From Bacteroidales bacterium (lineage in GTDB: Bacteria > Bacteroidota > Bacteroidia > Bacteroidales > Marinilabiliaceae): DNA of 64,000 bases. A model generated the notes under the pieces. That model worked only from the letters and a program-made list of their open reading frames with translations, did no database searches and was not told the DNA's origin. Position numbers and translations under genes: made by a program. The stretch covers positions 1 through 64,000 of the forward strand of contig JAKSLH010000013.1 of the NCBI GenBank assembly GCA_024401335.1, read 5' to 3'. This document shows positions 9,437 through 19,491 of this stretch, piece by piece (the first letter of the stretch is position 1; every line of letters starts with the position of its first letter).

Positions 9437-10129
9437 ATGAGGAGATTTAGTTTTGCAATTGTTGTGTTTTTTTTGTGCGCTATCAGTTCTGTATATGGTC
9501 AGAAAATGATAGAGTTTCGTGGTGTTGTGGTAGATAGCGAAACCAAGCAGCCGCTTCCCAGTGCATCTGTTCATACTCCTCAGAAAAGTTATGTCGCCGA
9601 TTACGATGGAAGGCTTGTTGTTCCAGCAGAGGTAGATGAGCCTATAGCATTTACGCATGTCGGCTATGTACCCAAAAGACTCATAGTGCGCGATACGTTG
9701 AAAGCAGGTTCTTTTGTCCGGATAGAGCTTGCCAGAGACACGATAATGCTATCTGAGGTTACGGCCAGGACGGGTAAATTGAATTATTCGACAGACGTAG
9801 AGAAGAGCGAGGATGAAATAAATTGGGAAATAGCTATGGCTAATTTGAGTGATGTAAAGGCCCGGGCCTATGCGCCAAGGATCTCTATAATTGATTCTGA
9901 TGATGCGTCGATGCGTAACTTGCGTGATTTTGTGTCTCGTCAGGAGAATGAAGGGATGATGCCGACGCAGTTCTCTCTTCCTTCGGTAGCCATTAATATG
10001 GTAGCCGTTGTTGCAATAAATGCCTGTAGGAGGTTGGGACGTAGAATAGCGGTGAGAAGAGCAGAGCGAAAGATGCGAGAGGCGGTGCCAGTGGAAGAGA
10101 CCAGTGGTAGCATTGTATATGAAGAATGA
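9437..10129 (+). CDS. Exported carboxypeptidase-regulatory-like domain protein
   Basis: A 230-residue protein starting MRRFSFAIVVFFLC, with a signal peptide ending near VYG. Residues about 22-115 form a carboxypeptidase-D regulatory-like beta-sandwich (FRGVVVDSETKQPLPSASV, then DYDGRLVV, FTHVGYVPKR and VRIELARDTIMLSEV), the fold found at the N-terminus of TonB-dependent receptors and in stand-alone Bacteroidetes proteins. The C-terminal half is unlike known domains and ends in a very basic helix (CRRLGRRIAVRRAERK). The start was placed at 9437 because the in-frame codon at 9380 lies upstream of the promoter boxes. Role unknown; a cell-envelope function is likely. Confidence 0.75.
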   Translation: MRRFSFAIVVFFLCAISSVYGQKMIEFRGVVVDSETKQPLPSASVHTPQKSYVADYDGRLVVPAEVDEPIAFTHVGYVPKRLIVRDTLKAGSFVRIELARDTIMLSEVTARTGKLNYSTDVEKSEDEINWEIAMANLSDVKARAYAPRISIIDSDDASMRNLRDFVSRQENEGMMPTQFSLPSVAINMVAVVAINACRRLGRRIAVRRAERKMREAVPVEETSGSIVYEE

Positions 10130-10288
10130 GAAAAACCTCAAAATAAATAGATATTTGGGAAACAATAAAAGGATGTTTGCGTAACAATGGGTAAATAAAA
10201 AACACTGATGATAAAAAAAACACCTTAATGTGTGATTATTAATCAGAAAATTGTAATTTTACGACTCGAAAATCAATACAGAAGATAT

Positions 10289-10411
10289 ATGAAAAGATTA
10301 GCATTATTCCTTTTGGCTTCGATTGCAGTAGCCTCAATTATGGTTTCTTGCAGCTCTAGCACAGAGTGTCCAGCATACGCTTCAGTTCAGTCGGAAGTAG
10401 TAGTAGGATAA
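10289..10411 (+). CDS. 40-residue lipoprotein upstream of gapA
   Basis: A short ORF that encodes a complete lipoprotein: Lys/Arg at positions 2-3, a hydrophobic stretch, and a lipobox IMVSC with Cys21 as the lipid-modified residue, leaving a 20-residue mature peptide (CSSSTECPAYASVQSEVVVG). It ends 23 bases before the gapA -33 box. Such tiny lipoproteins are common in Bacteroidetes and often missed in annotation; I know no function for this one. The signal sequence and lipobox make a chance ORF unlikely. Confidence 0.7.
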   Translation: MKRLALFLLASIAVASIMVSCSSSTECPAYASVQSEVVVG

Positions 10412-10434
10412 AAAAGTTTAAAAGTCGCGAAATG

Positions 10435-10466
10435 TTTGAAATTTTCGTGGAATGTGATTATTTTTG
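10435..10466 (+). promoter_or_regulatory. gapA promoter TTTG-N20-TATTTTTG
   Basis: TTTG at 10435-10438 and TATTTTTG at 10459-10466 are separated by exactly 20 bases, the spacing of the consensus Bacteroidetes promoter. The predicted start of transcription near 10473 leaves a 40-base AT-rich leader before the gapA ATG. Confidence 0.8.
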
Positions 10467-10476
10467 TAGTCGATAA

Positions 10477-11511
<1,035 letters not shown>

Positions 11512-11542
11512 TTTGAACTTATAGTTTAAATCTATATAGAGT

Positions 11543-11576
11543 AGAGCGCTTCTCGAAAGGGGAGCGCTCTTTTTTT
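11543..11576 (+). terminator. gapA terminator
   Basis: AGAGCGCT (11543-11550) pairs with AGCGCTCT (11563-11570), extended inwards by G-U and G-C pairs around a GAAA loop, and is followed by seven T residues. Confidence 0.92.
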
Positions 11577-11630
11577 GTTTGTATGGTGTATAAAGATGCA
11601 ACGGCGCGATATTAGGCGACCATTTTTTTG

Positions 11631-11639
11631 TATCTTTGC
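11631..11639 (+). promoter_or_regulatory. -7 box TATCTTTGC
   Basis: TATCTTTGC matches the Bacteroidetes -7 element 32 bases before the nucleoside phosphorylase ATG. It probably drives the long gene run that extends to comEC. Confidence 0.6.
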
Positions 11640-11671
11640 TCAATTCACTTTCATTTAGGGAGGACATTATT

Positions 11672-12556
11672 ATGGCAAAGAATATTATAGAAGCATCTGA
11701 GTTGATTATAAACAGTGACGGTTCTGTTTTTCATCTGCATCTCAAGCCAGGTGAAATAGCTGACAATGTTATATTGGTTGGCGATCCTGGTCGCGTGGAT
11801 ATGGTGTCCTCGTATTTTGATGAAGTGACGGTAAGGGCAGAGAACCGTGAGTTTCGTTCGGTTACAGGCAAGTATCATGGTTTCCCGCTGACAGTTGTTT
11901 CGACAGGTATTGGCACGGATAATATAGACATTGTTGTCAACGAGCTAGATGCGCTTGTAAACGTTGATTTTGCTACGCGCACAGTCAAGGATACGCATCA
12001 TGCGTTGAATCTTGTAAGGATTGGTACGTCGGGCTCTTTGCAGCCAGAGCTAGAAGTAGGTTCATGGTTGCTTTCACAGGCGGCGATAGGATTTGACGGA
12101 TTGCTTAACTTCTATGCGAATCGCAAGAGCATTACTGACAATGATTTTGAGGACAAGTTCAAGGCATTTGTTGACTGGAATCCTTTGCTAACACAACCAT
12201 ACGTTGTTGATGGATCGAAGATGTTGATAGATAAGCTCAATACAGACTCGAGAATCACGCTTGGAACCACTATTTCGGCGCCAGGCTTCTATGGTCCTCA
12301 GGGACGAGTTATACGTCTTGGCCTTGCAGATCCGGAAATTAACACTAAGATTTCGGCATTCCGCTATGGGGAGAGAAAGATAACAAACTACGAGATGGAA
12401 TGCTCTGCCATATATGGCCTTTCGAAGTTGCTTGGCCATAATGCAGCTACGGTATGTGCGATAATCGCCAACCGCAAGGCAGGTAATTCAAACGCGGACT
12501 ACAAGCCATCGGTTCAAGCGTTGGTGGAGCATGTGTTGAACAACCTAAGTAGATAA
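11672..12556 (+). CDS. Nucleoside phosphorylase (uridine phosphorylase-like)
   Basis: A 294-residue PNP/UDP-family phosphorylase that splits a nucleoside with phosphate into base and ribose 1-phosphate. Visible family marks are VGDPGRVDMV (phosphate site), STGIGTDNIDIVVNEL, RIGTSGSLQP and the ribose-site region NYEMECSAIYGLSKLLGH. The base specificity cannot be read with certainty. The ATG at 11672 was chosen because AGGGAGGA, one of the few good Shine-Dalgarno sites here, lies eight bases upstream; an in-frame start at 11636 would precede the likely transcription start. First gene of a tightly spaced series. Confidence 0.88.
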   Translation: MAKNIIEASELIINSDGSVFHLHLKPGEIADNVILVGDPGRVDMVSSYFDEVTVRAENREFRSVTGKYHGFPLTVVSTGIGTDNIDIVVNELDALVNVDFATRTVKDTHHALNLVRIGTSGSLQPELEVGSWLLSQAAIGFDGLLNFYANRKSITDNDFEDKFKAFVDWNPLLTQPYVVDGSKMLIDKLNTDSRITLGTTISAPGFYGPQGRVIRLGLADPEINTKISAFRYGERKITNYEMECSAIYGLSKLLGHNAATVCAIIANRKAGNSNADYKPSVQALVEHVLNNLSR

Positions 12557-12577
12557 GAATAAGACCTAACCACAGAT

Positions 12578-14032
12578 ATGAAAATAACAGAATTAGAACC
12601 AAGAGGAATATGGGGGCGTTTTTATGACATAACACGTGTCCCTAGACCATCGAAGCGCGAAGAGAAGATAGTTGCCTTTATTGAGAAATTTGCGCAGGAC
12701 AACAATCTTCAGTATAAGAAAGACCAATGTGGCAACATTGTCATCAGCAAGGCGGCGAGCAAGGGCTGTGAGAACAGGAAGACGATCGTCTTGCAGAGTC
12801 ATATGGACATGGTGTGTGAGAAGAATGCCAGCACCAAGCATGATTTTGACAATGATCCTATAGAGGCAATCATAGACGGAGAGTGGGTGAAAGCCAACGG
12901 AACGACACTTGGAGCCGATGACGGCATTGGTGTAGCCGCAGAGCTTGCCATTCTTGTGGATGATACATTTGAACATGGTCCGATAGAGTGTCTGTTCACC
13001 GTTGACGAAGAGACAGGGCTCACAGGAGCAGAGAATATAGCAGACGGCTTCTTCACAGGCAAGACACTTCTTAACCTTGATTCAGAGGATGAGGGAGAGG
13101 TGTATGTAGGTTGTGCCGGAGGCTGCTCGACAAACGTAGAGTTTGCGATAGAGACAGAACCAGTAAGAGACAGAGTGTTGAACCTCAAGGTAGCCATTAC
13201 AGGACTGCAGGGAGGTCACTCGGGAGGAGACATACATCTTGGAAGAGGCAATGCGAACAAGATTATGGCGCGCTTCATCAAGTTGGCTCAGGAAGAGTGT
13301 GGCATGCGTTTGTCGTCGTTTGATGGAGGCAACTTGCGAAATGCCATAGCGCGTGAGGCGAATATAACAGCTGTTGTTCCTTTTGCAGAGCGAGAGAATG
13401 TTCGTATTCTGATGAATAACTTTGCGGCCGACATAGAGGAAGAGCTGAAGGTGACAGACCCAGGATTCCATATGTCGATGGAGACAACAGACGAGATAGG
13501 GTCGGTGTTGACCATAGAGTTGCAGAGACGACTTGTCAATGCACTTCTGGCATGTCCGCATGGAGTGATAGAGATGAGTCATGACATACCGGATCTTGTA
13601 GAGACATCGACAAATCTGGCATCGGTCAAGATGAACGGTGACGTTATAAGTGTATGCACAAGTCAGAGAAGTTCAGTAGAATCGGCCAAGAGATATGTTC
13701 AGCAGATGGTAGCCTCGGTATTTGAACTAGCTGGAGCCAAGGTAGATTGCTGTGAGGGATATCCGGGTTGGAAGCCAAATATGGATTCGCAGATATTGCG
13801 TTTGTCACAGGAGTCGTATAAGAGACTCTTTGGCAAGGACGTAAAAGTAAAAGCCATACATGCAGGTTTGGAATGTGGCCTATTCCTTGAGAAATATCCA
13901 GGACTAGACATGATATCATTCGGTCCGACATTGCGAGGTGTACATTCGCCGGACGAGAAGGTAGAGGTAAAGACAGTTAAGATGTTCTGGGATTATCTGA
14001 TAGACATCATCAGTCATTTTGACGAAAAATAG
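12578..14032 (+). CDS. pepD: Cytosolic dipeptidase PepD (aminoacyl-histidine dipeptidase)
   Basis: A 484-residue M20C metallopeptidase of normal length that hydrolyses dipeptides such as Xaa-His. The two-zinc site motifs are present in order: LQSHMDMV (His ligand), GADDGIGV (bridging Asp), VDEETGLTGA (general-base Glu and ligand), and a late His in FGPTLRGVHSPDE. The lid/dimer domain lies between about residues 210 and 380. No signal peptide, so cytoplasmic. It starts 21 bases after the phosphorylase stop and belongs to the same transcript by spacing, placing amino-acid salvage next to agmatine use. Confidence 0.93.
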   Translation: MKITELEPRGIWGRFYDITRVPRPSKREEKIVAFIEKFAQDNNLQYKKDQCGNIVISKAASKGCENRKTIVLQSHMDMVCEKNASTKHDFDNDPIEAIIDGEWVKANGTTLGADDGIGVAAELAILVDDTFEHGPIECLFTVDEETGLTGAENIADGFFTGKTLLNLDSEDEGEVYVGCAGGCSTNVEFAIETEPVRDRVLNLKVAITGLQGGHSGGDIHLGRGNANKIMARFIKLAQEECGMRLSSFDGGNLRNAIAREANITAVVPFAERENVRILMNNFAADIEEELKVTDPGFHMSMETTDEIGSVLTIELQRRLVNALLACPHGVIEMSHDIPDLVETSTNLASVKMNGDVISVCTSQRSSVESAKRYVQQMVASVFELAGAKVDCCEGYPGWKPNMDSQILRLSQESYKRLFGKDVKVKAIHAGLECGLFLEKYPGLDMISFGPTLRGVHSPDEKVEVKTVKMFWDYLIDIISHFDEK

Positions 14033-14047
14033 TATAATAGACATACG

Positions 14048-14650
14048 ATGTTGAAACAAAGCAAGATAATAGTTAGTGTAGCTATAGCGAGTGTGATGCT
14101 GATGGCTTCATGTGCAGAGAAGAAGTCGTCGCAGCAAAGTGGTGTATCTGCATATTCAGCAGCTGTAGCAGACAGTCTGAGTGAGAACAACAAGCCCTTG
14201 TTTGCTGATGAAGGCCGTGTTGTGGACAGTCTGTACAGAGCAAACGGCTGTGTATATACCACGGAGTTGGAGAAGGCGGCAGAGAATGGCGACCTGGATG
14301 CCACACGAATGCTCGTGACCATGTATGCGTACGGCATAGGCGGAGTGAAGGCCGACAGAAAAAGAGCTTATCTGCTATACAGGAATCTTGCTGAGCAGAA
14401 AGACGCTGACGCGCAGGCACATCTAGGCTATATGATGGTATATGGGTTAGGTCCGGTGCAAGACAACGAACAGGGGCTTATCTGGCTTCAGGAGTCGGCC
14501 AATCAGCGTTGTCCCATGGCGTTCTATTATCTAGGCCATTATTTTCAGCAGACAGATGACATAAAGAATGCCAAGGTTTGTTTCCAGAATGCGGTAGCGC
14601 TAGGGATGCCAGAGGCGCAGGCATGTCTTGACAATTTGATTAACGAATAG
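14048..14650 (+). CDS. Sel1-repeat lipoprotein
   Basis: A 200-residue lipoprotein: basic start, hydrophobic segment and lipobox LMASC (Cys22), then about 60 residues of linker and three to four Sel1-like units (ATRMLVTMYAYGIGGVKADRKRA, AQAHLGYMMVYGLGPVQDN, MAFYYLGHYF). A protein-binding solenoid anchored in the envelope is the likely form. It stands 15 bases after pepD and 12 before aguA, so it is embedded in the operon although its cellular site differs from that of its cytoplasmic neighbours. Confidence 0.85.
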   Translation: MLKQSKIIVSVAIASVMLMASCAEKKSSQQSGVSAYSAAVADSLSENNKPLFADEGRVVDSLYRANGCVYTTELEKAAENGDLDATRMLVTMYAYGIGGVKADRKRAYLLYRNLAEQKDADAQAHLGYMMVYGLGPVQDNEQGLIWLQESANQRCPMAFYYLGHYFQQTDDIKNAKVCFQNAVALGMPEAQACLDNLINE

Positions 14651-14662
14651 AATTATAGCACA

Positions 14663-15703
14663 ATGTCAGATCAGCGTCGATTACCGGCAGAATGGGAGCC
14701 ACAGAGCTATGTGCAGTTGACATGGCCCAATGTTGACACCGACTGGGATTATATCCTTGATGACACTATAGCATGCTACACCAAGATAGCCCATGAGATA
14801 GCCAAGCGTCAGCAGCTATTGATTGTTGCCCGAGACAAGAAAGAGGTTATGCCGCATATCTCGGATATAGATCCGGACAGATATGTAATAGTAGAGTTGC
14901 CTATTAACGATACGTGGGCGCGTGACCATGGTTTTCTGACCGTCTTTGACAATGGTGAGCCAGTGTTGCTAGACTTCCAGTTTAACGGTTGGGGACTTAA
15001 GTTTGCCTCAGACAAGGACAACCTTATCAACAGAGGTTTGTTCGCCCAATCGGCCCTTGTCAAGACCAAGGCTTCGTATGAGAACCATTTGTCGACGGTG
15101 CTAGAAGGCGGCAGCATAGAGAGTGATGGTCACGGGACGATTATGACGACGAGTGAATGTCTGCTTTCGCCAAACAGGAATGGAGCTCATTTCAGAGAAG
15201 AGATAGAGCAGATGCTCAAGGAAGCATTTGGCGCGGAGCGCATCCTTTGGGTTGACCATGGATATCTTGCAGGAGATGACACAGACAGCCACATAGACAC
15301 ATTAGCCAGAATGGCGCCAGGGAATACTATCATGTATGTGAAGTGCGACGACAAGAGCGATGAGCACTATCAGCAGTTGAACATGATGGAGTATGACCTG
15401 AAGAAATTTGTTGTTGCAGATACAGGTAAGCCATATAATCTTGTTGCGTTGCCAATGTGTACGCCACAGTTTGAACCAATAGATGGTCATCGTCTGCCGG
15501 CAACATACGCGAACTTCCTCTTTATAAACGGCGCTATACTAGTGCCTATATACAATGCGCCAACGGATGATGCCGCCCTTGAGGTGTTCCGCAAGACATT
15601 CCCTGATTATGAAGTGGTAGGCATTGACTGTTCGCCATTGATTCGCCAGCATGGCTCGCTTCATTGTGTAACTATGCAGTATCCATTAAGAGTAAAGATT
15701 TAA
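14663..15703 (+). CDS. aguA: Agmatine deiminase
   Basis: A 346-residue enzyme of the peptidyl-arginine-deiminase-like fold that turns agmatine into N-carbamoylputrescine and ammonia. It begins with the family's typical PAEWEPQSYVQLTWP, contains the substrate-site motif NDTWARDHGF, the EGGSIESDG segment, GDDTDSHIDTLAR with the catalytic His/Asp, and the nucleophilic Cys near the C-terminus in HGSLHCVTMQYP. Length is normal. Next gene aguB, 12 bases on, performs the following step, which makes the assignment strong. Confidence 0.95.
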   Translation: MSDQRRLPAEWEPQSYVQLTWPNVDTDWDYILDDTIACYTKIAHEIAKRQQLLIVARDKKEVMPHISDIDPDRYVIVELPINDTWARDHGFLTVFDNGEPVLLDFQFNGWGLKFASDKDNLINRGLFAQSALVKTKASYENHLSTVLEGGSIESDGHGTIMTTSECLLSPNRNGAHFREEIEQMLKEAFGAERILWVDHGYLAGDDTDSHIDTLARMAPGNTIMYVKCDDKSDEHYQQLNMMEYDLKKFVVADTGKPYNLVALPMCTPQFEPIDGHRLPATYANFLFINGAILVPIYNAPTDDAALEVFRKTFPDYEVVGIDCSPLIRQHGSLHCVTMQYPLRVKI

Positions 15704-15715
15704 TACATAACTATA

Positions 15716-16603
15716 ATGTCACGAATTATAAAAGTAGGTATTGTTCAGCAGAGCGTCACATTGCCTGTAGAAGAAAACAAGCAGAAGCTACGTCAGAATA
15801 TCGAGGCGTGTGCCAAGCAAGGTGCGCAGCTTGTCATTCTTCAGGAATTGCATAACACTCCATATTTCTGTCAGACAGAAGACACGGAGATGTTTGCTTT
15901 GGCAGAGTCGATACCAGGTCCATCGACAGAATTCTACTCGTCTGTAGCGAGCAAGCTAGGGATAGTGTTAGTGACATCACTTTTTGAACGTCGTGCTGCG
16001 GGCATATATCATAATACAGCCGTTGTTTTTGACGCAGACGGAAGGGTGGCGGGAAAGTATCGCAAGATGCATATTCCAGATGATCCGGCATACTATGAGA
16101 AGTTCTATTTCACACCAGGAGACCTTGGCTTTGAGCCTATAGACACTAGTTTAGGTCGTCTGGGAGTCATGGTATGTTGGGACCAGTGGTATCCGGAAGG
16201 CGCACGACTGATGGCGATGAAGGGAGCAGAGATGCTGATATATCCAACGGCTATAGGATGGGAGTCGACAGACCCTGCAGAGGAGAAGGAGCGTCAGCGC
16301 TGTGCATGGGAGACAGTGCAGCGAGGACATGCGGTAGCCAACGGACTGCCAGTGATAGCAGTCAACCGAGTAGGTTATGAGGCAGATCCTTCGGGAGTGA
16401 CAGGAGGCATAACATTCTGGGGTAATAGCTTTGTAGCAGGACCTCAGGGAGAGTTGATATACCGTGCAAGCAACGACAAGGAGGAGAATGTTGTTGTAGA
16501 AGTTGATATGGAAAGGTCGGAGAATGTTCGTAGGATATGGCCATTCTTCCGTGACAGACGTATTGATAAATATGGCGATATAGACAAAAGATTTCTGATA
16601 TAA
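15716..16603 (+). CDS. aguB: N-carbamoylputrescine amidohydrolase
   Basis: A 295-residue nitrilase-superfamily amidase that hydrolyses N-carbamoylputrescine to putrescine, CO2 and ammonia. The Glu-Lys-Cys triad is visible: Glu in ILQELHNTPYF, Lys in YRKMHIPDDP and Cys in GVMVCWDQWYPE. Sequence is close to the aguB type found in plants and bacteria. Together with aguA it makes a complete agmatine-to-putrescine route. No arginine decarboxylase is present in the window. Confidence 0.95.
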   Translation: MSRIIKVGIVQQSVTLPVEENKQKLRQNIEACAKQGAQLVILQELHNTPYFCQTEDTEMFALAESIPGPSTEFYSSVASKLGIVLVTSLFERRAAGIYHNTAVVFDADGRVAGKYRKMHIPDDPAYYEKFYFTPGDLGFEPIDTSLGRLGVMVCWDQWYPEGARLMAMKGAEMLIYPTAIGWESTDPAEEKERQRCAWETVQRGHAVANGLPVIAVNRVGYEADPSGVTGGITFWGNSFVAGPQGELIYRASNDKEENVVVEVDMERSENVRRIWPFFRDRRIDKYGDIDKRFLI

Positions 16604-16616
16604 TATATTTAAATCG

Positions 16617-18815
16617 ATGAATAAGAATAATCTTGTTGTAACATTAATGACAGCAGCTATGGCTTTTTCGGCATGTGATGACACTGGAAGGAATTATCTG
16701 TTAGATCGAAACTTTGATACACCGCATAATGTGCCACCATTTGGTGACATCAGATATCGTGACTACATCCCCGCTTTTGATGCAGAGATAGAGCGAGTGC
16801 GTCAGACCATTGAGCTCATAACAGCTAACAGGGCAGAGGCAACATTTGAGAATACAATCATACCATTTGACCGTCGCAACGATCGTCTTTCGATACTTCA
16901 GAATATATTCTTTAATATCAAGGAGACAGACAACTGTGACACCCTTTCTGTTCTAGCTGAGCAGATATTACCAAAGCTCACAGAGGCTGAGGATGACATA
17001 CATATGAATGCAGAGCTCTTTGGCAGAATAAAGCATGTATATGAGAACAGAGCTGCGCTTGATTCGATTCAGCAAAGAGTTGTAGAGAAGTATTATAAGG
17101 GTTTCGTAAGAAGCGGAGCTCTGTTGTCGGCATCCGACCAGGCCACACTTCGTGATTATAACAAGCAGATCTCATTGCTCTCTTTGAGTTTTGGAAACAA
17201 CATGCTTGAGGAGACAAATTCATATAAGCTAGTCATAGACAGCCTTGACGACCTTAGCGGTCTTCCTGATGGTGTGATAAACATGGCAGCCCAGAAGGCA
17301 GAGGCAGCCGGGATGAAAGGCAAGTGGCTCTTTACGCTTCATAATGCCAGCATAATGCCATTCCTTCAGTATTCGGACCGTCATGACCTACGTAAGCAAA
17401 TATATGAAGCCTATACACATAGAGGCAACAATGGCAATGCGAAGGACAACAAGGAGAATGTGCTGAAGCTTGCCAATCTGCGTGCAAAGAGAGCCAAGTT
17501 GCTTGGATATCCAACACATGCGCATTTTGTCATCGACAACAATATGGCAAAGACACCAGAGGCTGTTGATTCGTTTATGAATGAGATGTGGGCAGCAGCG
17601 CTTCGCAAGGCCAAGAATGAGCTTGAGGAGATGAAGCAGTTTGCGTACAGATATAACAAGACAACGACAATAGAGGCATGTGACTGGGCGTATTGGTCGG
17701 AGAAGGTGCGCAAGGCAAAGTATGATGTAGATGAGAGTGTCATATCGCAGTATTTTGTTCTTGAGAATGTCATGAACGGAATGTTTGATGTGGCCAATAA
17801 GCTATATGGCCTGACCTTCAAGAAGAATGCTGAGATACCTGTATATAATGTTACAGACAATACAGTATATGAAGTATATGAGAAGAATGGCGACTATCTT
17901 GGTCTGATATACTTTGATTTCCATCCTCGTTCGTCAAAGGCCGGTGGAGCATGGTGTACAACATTCCGTTCGGCGCTGGACAATCTTGATGGTACACGAA
18001 CTCCGGCACAGGTGTCGATAGTGTATAACTTCACAACACCGACAGATGAGGCTCCAGCACTTCTTACATATGATGAATTGCAGACGACATTCCATGAGTT
18101 TGGACATGCATTGCATGCACTCATGTCGACAGGACAATATGTTGCTACATGCGGTGAAGTGCCACGCGATTATGTAGAGTTGCCATCACAGATAATGGAA
18201 AATTGGGCTGTAGAGCCAGAGGTAATCAAGAGTTTTGCTCGTCACTATAAGACAGGTGAGGTAATTCCTGATGAATTGATAGATAAGCTCAAGAAAGCTT
18301 CGACATGGAACCAAGGATTTGCAACTGTAGAGTATATTGCGACCGCACTTCTTGATTTGAAATGGCATTCGATATCAGCAAATAATCCTGTGACAGATGT
18401 TAATGCATTTGAGAAGCAGGCATTGGAAGATATGAAACTCATTGCTGAGATAGGTCCTCGTTACCATTCTACATATCTTGCTCATAGCTTCAATGGTGGA
18501 TATGATGCTGGATATTACGTGTATATGTGGGCGGAGCTTTTGGATGCAGATGCATTTAGCGCATTCAAGGAGTCGGGTGATATATTCAACCAGGATCTTG
18601 CAGCCAAGTTCCGTAAATATTGTTTGAGTGAAGTAGGTAATGATGATCAGATGAAGCAGTATAAGAGATTCCGTGGCAAGGAGCCAAATTCAGAAGCTCT
18701 TGTTGTTCGTCGTGGTCTTAATGAACAAGAGAAGAGACGTCCGGTGGTTCGTCCGGTTGTTGCAGATCAGCCAGCTGCAGTTGCAGCTCCTGCGCCATCA
18801 GGAATACAGCAATAA
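16617..18815 (+). CDS. dcp: M3-family peptidyl-dipeptidase lipoprotein
   Basis: A 732-residue zinc metallopeptidase. The zinc site FHEFGHALHALM and the downstream PRDYVELPSQIMENW are diagnostic of the Dcp/oligopeptidase-A branch of family M3, which removes C-terminal dipeptides from short peptides. Unlike the cytoplasmic enterobacterial enzyme, this one has a lipoprotein signal (MAFSAC, Cys20), so it should be attached to the envelope. The tail after about residue 700 is Pro/Ala-rich. It follows aguB by 13 bases. Nearby pepD would complete peptide breakdown inside the cell. Confidence 0.93.
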   Translation: MNKNNLVVTLMTAAMAFSACDDTGRNYLLDRNFDTPHNVPPFGDIRYRDYIPAFDAEIERVRQTIELITANRAEATFENTIIPFDRRNDRLSILQNIFFNIKETDNCDTLSVLAEQILPKLTEAEDDIHMNAELFGRIKHVYENRAALDSIQQRVVEKYYKGFVRSGALLSASDQATLRDYNKQISLLSLSFGNNMLEETNSYKLVIDSLDDLSGLPDGVINMAAQKAEAAGMKGKWLFTLHNASIMPFLQYSDRHDLRKQIYEAYTHRGNNGNAKDNKENVLKLANLRAKRAKLLGYPTHAHFVIDNNMAKTPEAVDSFMNEMWAAALRKAKNELEEMKQFAYRYNKTTTIEACDWAYWSEKVRKAKYDVDESVISQYFVLENVMNGMFDVANKLYGLTFKKNAEIPVYNVTDNTVYEVYEKNGDYLGLIYFDFHPRSSKAGGAWCTTFRSALDNLDGTRTPAQVSIVYNFTTPTDEAPALLTYDELQTTFHEFGHALHALMSTGQYVATCGEVPRDYVELPSQIMENWAVEPEVIKSFARHYKTGEVIPDELIDKLKKASTWNQGFATVEYIATALLDLKWHSISANNPVTDVNAFEKQALEDMKLIAEIGPRYHSTYLAHSFNGGYDAGYYVYMWAELLDADAFSAFKESGDIFNQDLAAKFRKYCLSEVGNDDQMKQYKRFRGKEPNSEALVVRRGLNEQEKRRPVVRPVVADQPAAVAAPAPSGIQQ

Positions 18816-18853
18816 AAATAGGAATATAGCAATAAACAAACATAGAACTAAGT

Positions 18854-19468
18854 ATGAAACAGCCAAATATGTTTAAGCAGGAGTTCATCAACCTCTTGCA
18901 CTCTACAGATCGTGATGATATAGATTATGTTATTGAAGACATAGAAAAGCTAGGATTCTTTGAAGCTCCAGCATCAACACGTTTTCATCTCAATTATGAA
19001 GGTGGCTTGTGTGAACATTCGGTTAATGTCTGTCGTGTGGCTCTTCGTATGCGAGAGCAGATGATAGAGATGACTCCTGACATAGAGCCAATGCTTCCAA
19101 AGGACAGTGTTATCATAGCAAGTCTGCTTCATGATGTCTGCAAGGCGGATATATATAAGCCAGCCGTAAAGAAGCAGAAGAATGCGTTTGGTGTTTATGA
19201 GGATGTTCCAGGATATGATGTAGATTATAGCAATTTCCCACTTGGTCATGGGGAGAAATCGGTGATTGTCATCTTGCGATGTGGATTTGACCTTACTGAT
19301 GAAGAGATCATGGCCATACGTTGGCATATGTCGGCATGGGATCTGCCATTTCAAAGTGCAGAATTAAAGAACTGCATCAATACAGCCCGTGACAAATGTC
19401 CATTATGTTCTCTTATTCAGGCTGCTGATACGTTGGCTGCCAACATAATAGAAAGAGCAGAAGATTAG
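18854..19468 (+). CDS. HD-domain phosphohydrolase, YhaM-like
   Basis: A 204-residue cytoplasmic protein with an HD metal-binding domain: His in GGLCEHSVNV, the His-Asp pair in SLLHDVCKAD, and later His in LGHGEKSV and RWHMSA. The spacing and surrounding words resemble the HD domain of YhaM-type 3'-5' exoribonucleases, but the OB-fold of YhaM is missing, so the substrate is open. It lies 38 bases after the peptidase gene and 23 before comEC. Confidence 0.8.
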   Translation: MKQPNMFKQEFINLLHSTDRDDIDYVIEDIEKLGFFEAPASTRFHLNYEGGLCEHSVNVCRVALRMREQMIEMTPDIEPMLPKDSVIIASLLHDVCKADIYKPAVKKQKNAFGVYEDVPGYDVDYSNFPLGHGEKSVIVILRCGFDLTDEEIMAIRWHMSAWDLPFQSAELKNCINTARDKCPLCSLIQAADTLAANIIERAED

Positions 19469-19491
19469 TAGTCTATTAAACACATTGACAG

